NCBI GenBank assembly: GCA_945859605.1
Contig: OX243818.1
Coordinates: 38,519,750 to 38,583,749, forward strand
Direction: 5' to 3'
Source of the DNA: Lumbricus rubellus
Lineage: Eukaryota > Annelida > Clitellata > Crassiclitellata > Lumbricidae
Length of the DNA stretch: 64,000 nt
The position numbers were made by a program, and so were the translations under genes. Below are positions 10,083 through 21,962 of the stretch, one piece after another. The first letter of the stretch is position 1. Every line of letters starts with the position of its first letter. Under the pieces are notes generated by a model. The model saw nothing but the letters and a program-made list of their open reading frames with translations, had not been told where the DNA came from and searched no databases.

Positions 10083-11124
10083 ATAATTATTGCTGAGTTG
10101 TTTGCCCATTCAACTTATAATATTCGTTTATTAACATTCAATCTGACAGAACGCAGAATGATTACAGGTAGCCTACACTCCCTACAGGTTATACGAAATA
10201 CGGCCCACTATTATAATAGGCTATAATTGTCATGACACGCAGGTCGGCTTCACGACTGTAGGCTAGGTTCGGTTGCTTAACACTAACACAGTCTTGGGCA
10301 GAACTGAAGAGTTGCAGCGCTTTTGTGTCTCTATTTTGCATGCGCGTCAACTAGGTCTAGGGCTCCAGGCCAACATGTGATTCATTTTCACTTGAGCCTG
10401 GTGGAGCAACGACAGTTTTATCAGCCTTACTGTTTGCCACAGTACAAGGCAAGTAGGCCTAAATATATAATAATCTTATTGGCCAAGCGTGTAGAACTGT
10501 TAAGGCAGTCTATTTTAATTAAGAGCAGCTAGGCTATCATTGACTTTATTCAGAGTTTGTTTTCAATGTGCACCGTTATTACTGAGTAGTTGTCAGAGGT
10601 AAGCTCAAACCGCAAATAAATTTGTGATCACGTGTTTCAGTAAATTAAATAATATTAACATAGGCCTAGCAGACGTAGAAAACAAAGAAAAGTTGAATGA
10701 CGTGACATTAACCGCAATGCAAAGGGTATCAGATTGTTAAACCGTATGCATTGCGCGTGCAACCAAAGCTATGTTCCTATGAATCATGCGCAGGTTACAC
10801 CAACTCAAAGATAAACTTGCTACTTAGCCTAATAATATTAATTAGGTAGTCCTACTTGACAACAAAACTATATTATAGTTTTGCTGTTAAACTACCTAAG
10901 ACGGAAGTTTGCAGATGACATAATTATGCACAATAACCTACATAAAACTTGGATTGATAAAATTGATGTTTAAAATAATAGGTTAGAGGCTGGAATGACG
11001 AAGATAATTCTTTCTTCAACAGAACTAATAGCCTACACACTGTGGCAATGAACCACCCACATCAAAATTAGGACTCGTGACCCCAACTCCATTATAGGTC
11101 AGATAGAGCAAAATAACCATGTGG
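10083..11124. other. Non-coding duplicated DNA (copy A)
   Basis: I see no gene. The segment aligns with 50090-51480 in copy B up to about 10990. The place matching the foldback-like insertion of copy B (ggttcggttgcttaacac, about 10268) is empty here. TAGGCCTA-type octamers are frequent. Confidence 0.6.
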
Positions 11125-11453
11125 CAGGGACGGATCCAGGGGGCAATCCGGCCATGCCCCTCCCATATAAAAAGTGCATGAGACGTGCCCCCATTTGGTT
11201 TCAACAAGCTTTATATCAATGCAACGGATAAGGACTGGAGAGGTCATACAGTAGACCTGTATATTCCCAAGACAAGAGATGACGACCAGGTGACTAAAAA
11301 AGGTCATCAGTTTTACTGACGGAGAAAATGGTGTCTTTTTCCGAAATTTCGTCCAAATGACAAAAAAGGATTAAGAATAAAAAGGTCATTAGTTTTTTTG
11401 ACTGATGTAAAAGAAAAATGTTTTCCAGACCCAATGCCAAGTGTCCACCCCTA
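11125..11453. mobile_element. hAT-like MITE (CAGGGACGGATCC end)
   Basis: A 329-bp non-coding insert with ends cagggacggatccaggg and tccacccct(a), flanked by ccatgtgg at 11117-11124 and 11454-11461. An 8-bp duplication and CAGGG termini are the hAT hallmark. It shares internal text (ggcaatccggccat, gtgcccccatttggtttca) with the element at 17555. Confidence 0.75.
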
Positions 11454-12938
11454 CCATGTGGTGATTTCAATGAACACTCTGTAGCCAACAAGGCTTAGTT
11501 GCAGTCTGAAAGTGTTAAAGAAGTTGTTTGTGGGAATCAACTGAATTGACAACCAATAAAGCTGCTGGCTTTGGATGCTAATTAACCCTCAGGCTACCAA
11601 GCTTTTTTTGTAACACTGACTACCAAGGGGGGGGTGGTTACCACCCCCTGGATTTTGGGTTTGGTTTGAGATATCATAACTTGTAATACACCATTGGATT
11701 CAGCATTCATTTCTGCACAAAATAATATATTTAGGTTAAAATATATGAATGCACCTCGAAGTTATGAATTTTTTCCCATGAGCACCAGTAGATTCCACAA
11801 AACGTGTACTTACGCATAAGTAAAATGTTGGATTCTGTGTGTGTAGAACATGATTTATGTATACAATAATAGTTTATATATAATAAAGTAACAATTTCAA
11901 CTATATAAACTAGTTATAAGTGGTTTTTAGGTACAATCAAGAGGAAAAAAACATGAATATCTATCGATAACCAACATGAAACCACGAAATTATGCCATTG
12001 TCGGTGTGCGTCGTAAAAAATCAACATTTTCACACATTTTAATTTATTTTGAGCACTTCCGGTCATCAAAAAACAAATCAATTGGTATAAAAAAATAGCC
12101 CTAAATGCCCTCTATAGAATGGCATAATTTATTTCTCTTAAAAAATAAAACATGAATAAGCAGATTAGGGTTCCATAGCCTATTATTATAGCCTATGCCA
12201 ACAGTAGCCTGCTGACTAATCCAGGCTTTGGATCCGTGAACCATAATTATGGTGACATGAGTGTGAATCAGAACAAAAGCCGAGTGTTGTATTCAACAAA
12301 GTACGATGCCAGTGACTTGTCATTAGGTCTACCTGAAATTGTAGCATGCCTAACTGAAAAATGTTACAGGAATGTGATGTTCAGTAGGCCGACAATGCAC
12401 AACGGCATTTCTTGAGTTTGGCTGACACATTAGAAATGAATGACAAATTACATAACGACTGATTTTCTCTCTCTTTATTTTAACTATAATTATAGGCCTA
12501 ATAATAAATTGAATTATTAACTTAATTAGGAAATAACACTTAATACCCAGGAACAAACAAAAGTAAATTTTCTTACGTAGTGTTATATGGGCCTAGTTCC
12601 TCATTCGTCATCTTTCTTCTCCATCTGACTCTTAATACTTTTCGATAACATTATCCTTTCAAAAGCCAGTATATAGGCCTATTCGTTTTTCAATTTCCTT
12701 GGTTATTACCCATTCTTCACATGCGTATAGGCCTAATGCTCCGCTGAACACACATGTATCCAGGACTGACAGCTTAGTTTTGAGTGTAATTTCATTTTTT
12801 TGTCCAAATTTTTGTCCAAAGGAGCAAGTGCTGCTTTGGCCTTGGCAACTCTCAGAGTTACTTCTCTTTTACCAATACCGTTGTATTTGCATTAATAAAA
12901 ACATGCTATTGCTGTGTTATTATGATGGTCATCTACGG
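11454..12938. other. Non-coding DNA
   Basis: I see no gene. The start of a piggyBac-like end may occur at about 11582 (ttaaccctcaggctaccaag), but no matching right end was found. Two lone ggggg/ccccc palindromes sit at about 11625-11655. The rest is AT-rich and unremarkable. 12870-12938 aligns with 52060-52120. Confidence 0.4.
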
Positions 12939-13708
12939 GAGTGGTTCCCAAAGTAGTGGTCCGCGCGGAGGTATGATCGCCGGTCCGCGGAGAGGAGTTA
13001 AAAATAAACAAAGCAAACTGTAATTATTAGTTTATTTGTTTGAAATTGTGAAATTATTCGAATTGTTGTCCAAAATTTATTCAAATTTCTGTTTTACTAT
13101 TTAAAAATTTGAAATAAATCAACGCGCCTTGTTTGGACTTGCCCGAATTCAAACAATAAGCTTATAGCTCCCTAGATTTCTTCTACATCGATGACTGCAG
13201 TCAGTTTCGAGCTTATTATGGTGAGCGATAACCTAGTAAACGCACGCCGGATGCAGAATTAAAAAAAATTCTAACATAAGCTTAGTTTAAAACTTTTAGT
13301 TTAGGTATAAACAATCGTCTTTGAATAAAAAAATTAGCAAACGTAAGCAAACAAATCTGGAAAGGTTTTTTAAATAAAAAAGCGAATGAGCCTGATTGCT
13401 CAGAAACTCAGAGCGAAGATGATAATGATTCAGAAGTGTCTTCTTGTTCGAACAACACGTCCAAGGTGAAAAAATAAGCGACAGTTCAAGCGAAAATACT
13501 CATAATAAATCTTAAACAAATAAGGCTTCAAGGACATGTACATGTAGGCCTAAATGTAGGCTAATTATAGGCCTAAATAGCCTTATATTTTTGCCTTTAT
13601 AATTTAGGTCGCTTTGTTGCCATCGCCATTTAGGCCTAAGTTTGCGGTCCGCGAGCTTCACCAAAGATTATTGCCGGTCCGCGGCCTGCTGAAGTTTGGG
13701 AACCACTG
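12939..13708. mobile_element. hAT-like non-autonomous element (gtggttcccaaa ends)
   Basis: A 770-bp element with inverted ends gagtggttcccaaagta and, on the other strand, cagtggttcccaaactt. Both ends are followed by ggtccgcg-type motifs. It is flanked by atctacgg at 12931-12938 and 13709-13716, and copy B (about 52120) has the empty site. Such gtggttcYcaaa termini are common in animal hAT elements. No intact transposase is present. Confidence 0.85.
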
Positions 13709-13808
13709 ATCTACGGTACAAATCCTTTGAGGGAACGATTTTCAAGTCGAGTAATTAATTAGGACTTCTAAACTGACAAATTATGATATTGGCATTTTAT
13801 TTATGCAG

Positions 13809-13836
13809 CTGAATGAGCTTCCATTGGAGCTTCTGG
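13809..13836 (+). pseudogene. Broken F-box-like exon (copy A)
   Basis: The splice acceptor ttatgcag is followed by ctgaatgagcttcc...cttctgg, which matches the first 28 bp of the intact exon at 52221. After 13836 a MITE begins and the exon does not resume beyond it, so the copy A exon is destroyed. Confidence 0.7.
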
Positions 13837-14975
13837 CAGTGGCGGCGCCAGAATTTTTGGTTTGGGGGGGGGCTGAAGCCCTAAGTCCTTCCTCCATCCC
13901 AGGGGTGCAACTATAGAACATTGCAAGCGGCGAAGGCGCGAAGCTGCGAGTGCCGAAGGCACGAAGCCCTTACCGACTAGGGGTTCTAAAGGAGCGTCGT
14001 AAGCTCCCCAGCGGGGTCTGGGGCAGAGCCCCAGCCACCAACGCATTTTTAGCTCTGTTGACCTCAACTGGAGCCAATTTAAGGCTCTTTTTTGACAGCT
14101 ATTTATGCATGAAAAATCATGAAAAAACGGGGTGCCACCAACGCATGCTTAGCTCTGTTGACCTCAACTGGAGCCATTTTAGGCTCTCTTTGACAGCTAT
14201 TTATGCATGATAAAATCATGAAAACAACGGGGTCTGGGGCGAATCCCCAGCCACCAACGCAATTTTGCTCTACTGACCTCAACTGGAGCCCTTTTTAGGC
14301 TCTTTTTTGACAGCTATTTATGCATGAAAAATCATGAAAACAACGGAGTCTGGGACGGAGCCCCAGCCACCAACGCATTTTTAGTTCTGCTGACCTCAAC
14401 TGAAGCCATTTTTAGGCTCTTTTTGACAGCTATTTATGCATGAAATATCATGAAAAAACGGGGTCTGGGGCGAAGCCCCAGCCACCAACGCATTTTAGCT
14501 CTGTTGACCTCAAATGGAGCCATTTTAGGCTGTCTTTGACAGCTATTTATGCATGATAAAATCATGAAAACAACGGGGTCTAGCCACCAACGCATTTTTA
14601 GCTCTGTTGACCTCAACTGGAGCCATTTTAAGGCTCTATTTTAAGGGATAGTTATGCACGATAAAATCATGAAAACAAGTACAAAACAACTACAGGCGTA
14701 GCCCCTCAGCCGGCCGGCGGGCTGCATATAGTGTAGGCCTACATAACCTCATCACGGAACGGCGGCCTGTTTGGCATAATATTATATTCGGTGTGTTCTA
14801 TTAGGATAAGCACTCTACGCTATGATTACATAGTTGATTTCATTTCCGTTGATCACTGTCTAGCTTTCTTTTTCGAAGTTAGCAGTTGTAGAGATTTTCC
14901 TCGTTTTGTTTTGGGGGGGCTGAGCCGCCGATAGGGGGGCTTAGCCCCCCCTATCCCCCCCTGCCGCCGCCACTG
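13837..14975. mobile_element. hAT-like element with internal minisatellite (cagtggcggcg ends)
   Basis: The ends cagtggcggcgccag and, on the opposite strand, ccagtggcggcggcag are inverted. The flanks gcttctgg and gcttcaat agree only partly, so the right junction may be rearranged. The element shares its end type with that at 47030. It is non-coding and was inserted within the F-box-like exon of copy A. Confidence 0.6.
14020..14690. repeat. Minisatellite of about 115 bp, six units
   Basis: Units start at gccaccaacgca near 14036, 14127, 14250, 14369, 14481 and 14584. Each carries tgacctcaactggagcc, ttgacagctatttatgcatg and ggggtctggggc...gccccag. One unit is shortened. The repeat is internal to the hAT-like element. 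Confidence 0.85.
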
Positions 14976-15077
14976 GCTTCAATTTCAGCAAGACTTTTTC
15001 ATTAATTCCTCTTCTATCTTAATAGGCCTATAGGCCTAGATTACTTGCATGATGCATCAGTTCGACATGCACTCGAC

Positions 15078-15510
15078 GGTTCCACGACAACTGGTCCAAC
15101 GACAACTCGTTCAACGACAACTCATCCACCGACAACTCGTCCACCGACAACTCGTCCACTGAAATGGAAGCCGGATTATTGAGAAAACGCATGGGAAATA
15201 GAAGCTGGATGAAGGTTTTTATAAGTGAAATAGAAGCTGGATTGATGAAAAAAACGCTTAAGAAATGGAAGATAGATCAAGTTTTTGTTCGATCTGAAAT
15301 AGAAGCTGGATGCCTGTTGAGACACATGATGAAAATCATCAATTCAGCTTCTATTTAAGCAAGGAAACCATTATACTTTTTTCTCATAAATCCAGCTCCT
15401 ATTTTGTAAATAAGGAACCTTCATCCAGCTTCTATTTCCCAAGCGTTTTCTCAATAATCCGGCTTCTATTTCGGTGAACCAGTTGTCTGTGGACGAGTTG
15501 TCGTGACACC
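15078..15510 (+). mobile_element. Foldback-like element 1 (FB1), copy a
   Basis: A 433-bp non-coding element. The left arm begins GGTTCCACGACAACTGG and runs through five further CCAMCGACAACTCGT-type units; the right arm is the inverse, ending in GGTGTCACGACAACTCG on the minus strand. It is flanked by exact 9-bp duplications, gcactcgac, at 15069-15077 and 15511-15519. The interior is palindromic and consists of gaaatagaagctggat motifs. The right flank (actaatgctgaaagcc) is itself part of a GGTAAACG-family element, so this insertion is nested. Confidence 0.85.
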
Positions 15511-15519
15511 GCACTCGAC

Positions 15520-17546
15520 TAATGCTGAAAGCCATGCGATGGCGAATAATTTACGACCTAGGTCTAGGCTACCTGTTTTTCTTCTTCTGTTTTTCAGTTT
15601 ATTTCTGTGCTCGTGTTTCAACTTAATCTAGGGTAAATAATTAGCAATCTATCTTTTTAAAGCAGAATAAATTATTCCTCAATGCATAAGATTTATTAGC
15701 GTTGATAGCATATAGGCCTAGGCCTACACGTTGGATTGACGAAAATAATTTTTACCTCAATAGAAGTCGGATATGTACATGTAGCTTAGGCTTTTACACT
15801 TAAGCTACTGGATGACCGTAACACCGACATTGATTGGATTTAACCTGTCAAATTAAAACCATTTGAATCGTAATTTATTAGGCTACTACAAGTTTTAAAT
15901 GGTTGCAATGTAGTAGGCTAGCTGCTATTTTATATAGCGTCTTTTCATAGGCACTCCCGACCTTATTGAACAGGACAGTGGCAGAACAGTAAGTTTGTAA
16001 TTTAACCGAGTGCGAAATTATTATAGCATAAAGTGCTAGGCCTATTATGTTTTTGTCGCTTCCCATTTTGCATCCTGGAGATAGGCTACGCAAACTGGCA
16101 TTAACCTAGCGTTTTTTCTGCGTAGGCCTACAACGTGCAGGATAAATTTCTTTACCAAATAATTATGACACTGATAATGACCTTTTACGGCACATTTAAT
16201 GTGCCGGAACTCATAAAAGGAATATTCGAACTGTCGTAATAAGCTCACTAGAGAGAAATAGGCCTAGTGACGAACACAAAATATTTCTCTCTAGTGACGA
16301 ACACGAAGTTCTTTTTTATCTCTAGCTAGCCTATAAATTAAAGCATTGATAACAACAGTATCAGAAATGATTGAACTGTGGCCCACCTCGATACTCTTGC
16401 CTCGGCTTCCATCTTCCAAACCAGCATCGGTCTTCCAGGTCGCAAGACTAGTCGCAACATTTTGACTTGGAGATCAGTCCGAGCCCCTCCATAATAATTT
16501 TTATAGCAGCCCCATTAGGCCTAGGCTACTACTACTTTTTCAGCCCTTGCCATGCAAAGTTTTCACGCTTAATTAGGCCTATTCACCTGAAACGTTAGGC
16601 CTACAGTTAGACATATAATTATTTACACGAGCTACCTCGCCTCCACCCAAAACCCCTCCCCCCACACACACACCGGTCTGCACGGCCCGGGTGGTGCAGG
16701 GTATTGTTGGGAAGACAATTTTTCTCGAAAACATAAACTTCACGGGTGGCGTACCGGTGGAGGTCAGAGTGTGGTGGAATGTGGTGGGGAGTGGGGGAAG
16801 AATTTTTTCCGGAAAACCCATATTTTACGGGTGACGTATCAGTGGAAGTCGGAGTGTCGTGGGGTGGGATGTGGGTTTTGGTGGGTCGTATTGGGTCGGG
16901 TGCTTTCCGCAAGGAAGATCTCATTGACAAGAGATCCGAAGCAGACTCCGCCTTTCCGCGAGAAAATGCATAGAAGGCAGCAAAGCGTTGCGGTAGTGTT
17001 CTTCGCATGTTCTGCCCCCACAACCCCGGCATTACCCCGGGGGGTAATGTTTAGGAGGGGGTAATTTGAAACCTTTACAACGGCATATAAAAGTATTATA
17101 TAGCCTACCGTTAGAGCGTCTCAGCAATGGTAATTATAAGTTTTCTTTCAACGGGACGCTACGTTTGCTCACAGTGTGTTGAATTCACTCACTCATTCAT
17201 TCAATGTAGGCCTACTAACATAACACCACTTCAGACACCTACTCAGCAGCGCTCCCAGCCCAGCGCATTATATGACACTTAAGAGACGATATCAATCATA
17301 TGTATGCATGTAGTTATGCATAGGCCTATGCCTATAATAATTATAGGCCTACATAATTATTTATAGTTAGCCAACTTAGCCTATTATAGGCTACATGTAA
17401 TATACTAATAGTAGGCCTACGCAAAATACAGAATGTAGGCTATAGCTTTTATCATAAACAATAGCAAAACTTGTCGTTGTATTATGATAGAAGCCACGCA
17501 TTCTGAAAATTAGCTTCCTATGATTATAATACTTAGAGGCGAGGGT
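15520..17546. other. Non-coding DNA, mainly repeats
   Basis: I see no gene. 15520-15570 is reverse-strand interior of the GGTAAACG element family. Between about 16705 and 16885 two diverged direct copies of a roughly 95-bp unit occur (gggaagacaatttttctcgaaaac... and gggaagaattttttccggaaaac...). TAGGCCTA octamers are frequent at 15710-16140 and 17210-17420. The short G- or C-rich open frames here have no recognisable domains. Confidence 0.4.
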
Positions 17547-17554
17547 ATGCTGGT

Positions 17555-17946
17555 CAGGGGCGGATCCAGGGGGGGCAATCCGGCCATGGCCCTCCATTTA
17601 GAAATGCCCATGTATCGTGCCCCCCCCCATTTGGTTTCACGAAGCTATTGTCAGGTAAGATTATTAGGATAAGGTAAGAAAATGTTAGAATTTTGACGAA
17701 AAATTTGGCAAATGACTAAAAAAAAAGTCATCAACTTTTTTGGCGGATGAAATGTTAGGTTTTTCTCGAAAATTTTGGCCAATGACTAAAAAAAAAGGTC
17801 ATCAACTTTTTTGGCGTTGGCGGATGAAATGTTAGATTTTTCTCAAAAATTTTGGCCAATGACTAAAAAAAAAGGTTTTCCCCAGACCCAAGTCCAAGAA
17901 TTTTTGCCCCCCCCCCCCCCGTCCAAAGTTTTTGTATCCGCCCTTG
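17555..17946. mobile_element. hAT-like MITE (CAGGGGCGGATCC end)
   Basis: A 392-bp element flanked by atgctggt at 17547-17554 and 17947-17954. The ends are caggggcggatccaggg and, in inverse, caagggcggatacaaaa. Inside, the sentence 'aatgactaaaaaaaaggtcatcaactttt' is tandemly repeated about three times. It is inserted at the edge of a LINE fragment. Confidence 0.85.
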
Positions 17947-18165
17947 ATGCTGGTGACGTTGCTGGAGGGACGTATGGAGGGGAAGGCAACGAGAGGCAGA
18001 AGAAGATTAAATATGCTGAGCGATCTTAATAATGGAGATGTCTATGGTACCACTAAGAGTAAGGCGCAGCTAGGACAGAGCGGGATGGTGGATGTCGGAG
18101 GTGGTCACGACGTCCATGTCACAAACCTGCTCAGAAGCAGAAGACTGAAGAAGAGAAGATTATAT
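17947..18165 (+). mobile_element. RTE-like LINE 3'-end fragment
   Basis: Conceptual translation in two frames gives GRMEGKATRGRRRLNML and then DRAGWWMSEVVTTSMSQ and TCSEAED followed by a stop. This is the C terminus of RTE-type reverse-transcriptase proteins. One frameshift lies between the two blocks, near 18070. A second fragment of the same tail occurs at 62836. It is dead. Confidence 0.6.
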
Positions 18166-19355
18166 TAGTCAGTATAATTATAGCCTAAATCTGTTACATT
18201 CTACAATCTACATGTAGGCCTACATCCAGTTTGGCAGATAAAAGTTCTCATAATATTCAGACGTAGGCCTACAATGTACTTATCATTCGTTGAAACTGAC
18301 GCCATCTCTGATTAAAACGCTCATCAGAACCGTGCAGCACTTTATTAAAAAGCTACTTTGTCCAATCTTATATTAATTATTGACCGGATGCCGTGAGTGC
18401 ATCTAATGTATGCTACATTGCTAGTAAGTGAAGAGCTATAATTTTCAGTGATTATAGGCAGGTACAAGGTAGTATTTCTGAAATTATCATCAATTGTCTA
18501 ACGTAGCATTCGCGCTGGATTTTTGTGCTATATCGAAGACGATGTATTTGTATAAAGAATTTGTTACGATTGTTTTAGGTTCTTCCAGATAACGGGAGCC
18601 AGTTACAGACATGTCCGACATCCAACTAGCAGAATCAGCAATTAGCCTAAGCTGGATGACATTCAAATTACAAGATAACCTACTTGCAAAATTAGGCCTA
18701 ATAATATAAAGTAGTTAAGTTATGAAATAAAAAAAAACGGTGACAATTTAGAATACTTGTTTATCCTGCATGCAGGTGTCCTTCAGAACGAAAACCATAC
18801 TTCCGCAACTAACGGAAGTAGATTTAGCTAACACACTAATACGCACCTTAGTAAATCACGAACGCATATACAACATAAAACACAAAGTGCAGTCCAACAT
18901 TAGTTCTAAAAACTGCTCGAAACGATAACACACAGCAGAACACTTCACATTATCTAGTTCTGAAGAAGTGTTGATGTTTCTATAGGTAGGCTCACGACTT
19001 AATACTAGGCCGACAGTTTTCAAATAATGGAACAGCAACAGAATGCAACATCCTACTCTACTCTATTTTCATGTTGGTATTCAGAAATTAGCATCTTTTT
19101 CACGCTGTTTGACACCAACTGTGCCACTCTAGCTTATTGACACAAATCACACTTAGAGCTTGTGAAAATCCGTCACCAGAATGTTTGACCCCAACAAATT
19201 TGAAATTGAATTAGCTAGTATCAGCATGTCGGCGTATATCAGTATGGCAACAGCACATCCCAGTAACATAAAGTTACAATCAGGTTTCTTAGTGTTCCAC
19301 AATTTCTAACTGCATATATTGCGAATTAGCGTAGCCCAATAAATAATTCTTCAGT
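18166..19355. other. Non-coding DNA downstream of zinc-finger gene 2
   Basis: I see no gene or known repeat in these 1.2 kb apart from scattered TAGGCCTA octamers. The stretch would contain the 3' UTR and poly(A) site of the minus-strand zinc-finger gene ending at 19356, but I cannot place them. Confidence 0.4.
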
Positions 19356-21399
19356 TCAAAACAAGTGATGGCTAGAACAATGCTCCAGAAATTCCTTCTC
19401 AATATCAAACATTTCACCACATATTCCACATCCAAAAGGTATTTCCAGAAGCAGTGGTTCAATTTTGTTAACACATACAGATTCTCCAGGACTCATAATT
19501 GCAAGAGGACTTTCTTTTTCATTGCAACCAGGCTGCACGTTCAAAGATTCACGAGATTTATCAACAACGTCTGAACCCTCCAATGTTATGCATCCAACAG
19601 ATACATTAATAGCGTTTGATTCAATTTCCATTTTAAGATCTTCTGGTTCTTCTGTTATTTGGAGTTTTGACTGTGTGGTTGCAGAACTGTCCTTGCAACG
19701 AGGTTCACTGCACGTGATTTGCTTTTCATTTGTATGAGATGTTTTGTGTTTCTTTAGACTCCTAAGTCGTGCAAATCCTGTATTGCAAATTTTGCAAATG
19801 TATGGTTTCCCTCCAGTGTGAGTTCGCACATGACACATTAGAGTACCAATATGAGTATATGACTTCTGACACAACTGGCATCTATATGGCTTCTGGCTAC
19901 TATGTGTTCTCATGTGTGTTCTTAGAGCCCCAAATTCAGCAAATGACTTCTGGCATAAAAGGCAATTGTATGGTTTTTCTCCATTATGTATTCTCATGTG
20001 CGTTTTGAGATTTGTGCTTTGGTGAAATGATTTATGGCATAATTGACATTTGTATGGTTTCTCTCCAGTATGGGTTCTTATATGTCTTTTCAGATCACAA
20101 CTTAGAGTAAAAGATTTCTGACATAGCTGACATCTGTTTGGATTTTCTCCTGTATGAGTTCTCATATGATACTTTAGATTGTTAATTACAGTAAATGACT
20201 TCTGACATAACGGGCATGTGTATGGTTTTTTTCCACTATGTGTTCTCATATGTGCTTTAAGTGACGAACAATAAGCATATGATTTCTGACATAACAGGCA
20301 ATTGTATGGCTTTTCTCCAGAATGTGTTCTCATGTGCACTTTCAGATGGGTGCTGTCATTATATGCTTTCTCACATAATTGACATTTGTATGGTTTCTCT
20401 CCAGTATGAGTTCTCATATGTCTTTTCAGACCACCACTTTGAATAAATGATTTGTGACATAACTGACATTTGTATCGTTTCTCTCCAGTATGGGAGTGCA
20501 TGTGTGTTTTAAGGCGACTGCCAGAGGCAAATGATTTCTGACATAACGGACATATGTATGGCTTCTCGCCAGTATGGTTGATCATATGTATTTTCAGTTG
20601 GCTACCATGACGAAATGATTTATGACATAACAAACAATCATATGGTTTCTCTCCAGTATGTATTCTGATATGCACTGTCAGATGGTTGCCTTCGTGAAAT
20701 GACTTCTCACATAAGTCACATTTGTATGGTTTCTTTCCAGTATGGATTCCCATGTGTCTTTTCAAGCCACTATTTCCAGTAAATGATTTCTGACATAACT
20801 CACATGTGTATGGTTTTACACCTGTATGAGTTCTCATATGACCCTTTAGAGCACCACTTTGGGCAAATGATTTCCGACATAGTTGGCACCTGAATGGTTT
20901 TTCTCCAGTATGGGTTCTCAAGTGCATCTTCAGTTGGCTACTCTGAGGAAATGATTTCTGACATAAAAAGCAATTGTATGGTGTTTCTCCAGAATGCATT
21001 CTCATGTGCCTTTTCAGATAGTGGCTTTCGTAAAATGATTTCTCGCATAATTGACATTTGAATGGTTTGTCTCCGGAATGGATTTTTGTGTGTCTTTTCA
21101 GATCACAACTTAAAGTAAATGATTTCTGACATAGCTGACATTTGTTTGGATTTTCTCCTGTGTGAGTTCTCATATGATACCTTAGGGTACTAATTGTGGT
21201 AAATGACTTCTGGCACAACAGACATCTGTGTGGTTTTATTCCACAATGTGTTCTCGTGTGTACCTTTAGTGCTGAACAATATGCAAATGATTTCTGACAT
21301 AAAAGACAATTATATGGCTTTTCTCCAGAATGTATTCTCATGTGCACTTTCAAACAGGTGCTTTCACTATATGATTTCTCACATAATTGACATTTGTAT
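19356..21399 (-). CDS. Giant C2H2 zinc-finger gene 2, 3' part (19 fingers plus atypical C-terminal finger)
   Basis: This is the 3' half of a gene interrupted at 21400 by a LINE. The frame enters within finger KCQLCEKSYSESTCLKVH, then 19 complete C2H2 units follow with TGEKP/SGEKP linkers. An acidic/Ser tail then ends in the atypical unit FGCGICGEMFDIEKEFLEHC..H, shared with zinc-finger gene 1. The first internal ATG (21353) lies mid-finger and is not a natural start. The frame joins that of 21963-23596 exactly if the 563 bases 21400-21962 are ignored, giving about 1225 codons. Separate transcription of this half is possible but unsupported. Likely a nuclear DNA-binding protein before interruption. 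Confidence 0.88.
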
Positions 21400-21957
21400 T
21401 GTATTGTATATAAGCATTTGTAAAGCGCCTCTTACAGACTAGCTATTCAGAGGCGCTCTCAGCGTGACAGCCCCGAGGAAATAAAAAAGACTTCAAGTAG
21501 CGAAGGGCTGAAGATGACACCCCCAATAAGATCTTACTACGGATAGTGGGAGGGAGGTCATTCCACAAAGAAGGGCCAACAATGGCAAAGGCACGGTGTT
21601 GGGCCATAGCAGTCCTTGTCCTTGGAACCAATAGATCAAGTCGATCAGCAGACCGGAGAGGCCGCGAAGAGACTGCAGAGAGGGGTTTATGCATCAAGTC
21701 ACAGAGGTATTTGGGAGCTTGTCCAGTTTGAGTTTTCGAAACTAAGAGCAGTACTTTAAATTGGATACGAGAAGCAACAGGAAGCCAGTGAAGAACATCA
21801 GTCATGTAGGTAGAAATGTGGGAATAGCGAGGTAGACGAGCAATGAGTCTGGCTGCCGAGTTCATAACTGACTGTAGGGAGGATAAGCGAACTTTGGGAA
21901 GCCCAGCAAATAGTGAGTTGCAGTAGTCGATTCGACAGCAAATAAAAGCATGAACAA
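21400..21957 (-). mobile_element. CR1/L2-like LINE 3' end inserted in the zinc-finger gene
   Basis: Minus-strand text encodes VHAFICCRIDYCNSLFAGLPK, LPRYSHISTYMTDVLHWLP and RAFAIVGPSLWNDLPPTIRS, the C-terminal end of the same LINE family as at 8524. The 3' end is gaggcgctttacaaatgc followed by ATACA units. A 5-bp duplication, tgtat, lies at 21395-21399 and 21958-21962. The element is 5'-truncated and in the same orientation as the host gene. Its frame happens to continue the zinc-finger frame, so the upstream half reads as a 717-codon finger-LINE fusion ending at 21443. Confidence 0.9.
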
Positions 21958-21962
21958 TGTAT

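Larger units (their letters stand above)
4142..13836 (+). repeat. Segmental duplication, copy A
   Basis: Blocks of this interval align in order with copy B (45620-52250): 4142-4370 with 45620-45848; 4371-4817 with 47597-48060; 4817-5090 with 49441-49712; 7930-8155 with 49790-50010; 8440-8520 with 50005-50085; 10086-10990 with 50090-51480; 12870-12938 plus 13709-13836 with 52060-52246. Each break in alignment coincides with a transposon present in only one copy. A third, shorter copy (C) is at 34560-36350. Copy A lacks the zinc-finger gene that precedes copies B and C. Apart from transposon genes, this copy contains only a broken exon at its right end. Confidence 0.8.

Noticed and set aside
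16579..17064. Gly/Trp-rich and Pro-rich open frames of 75-137 codons at 16.6-17.1 kb
   Set aside because: They come from two diverged G-rich direct repeats; different frames are open on both strands and none shows a domain.
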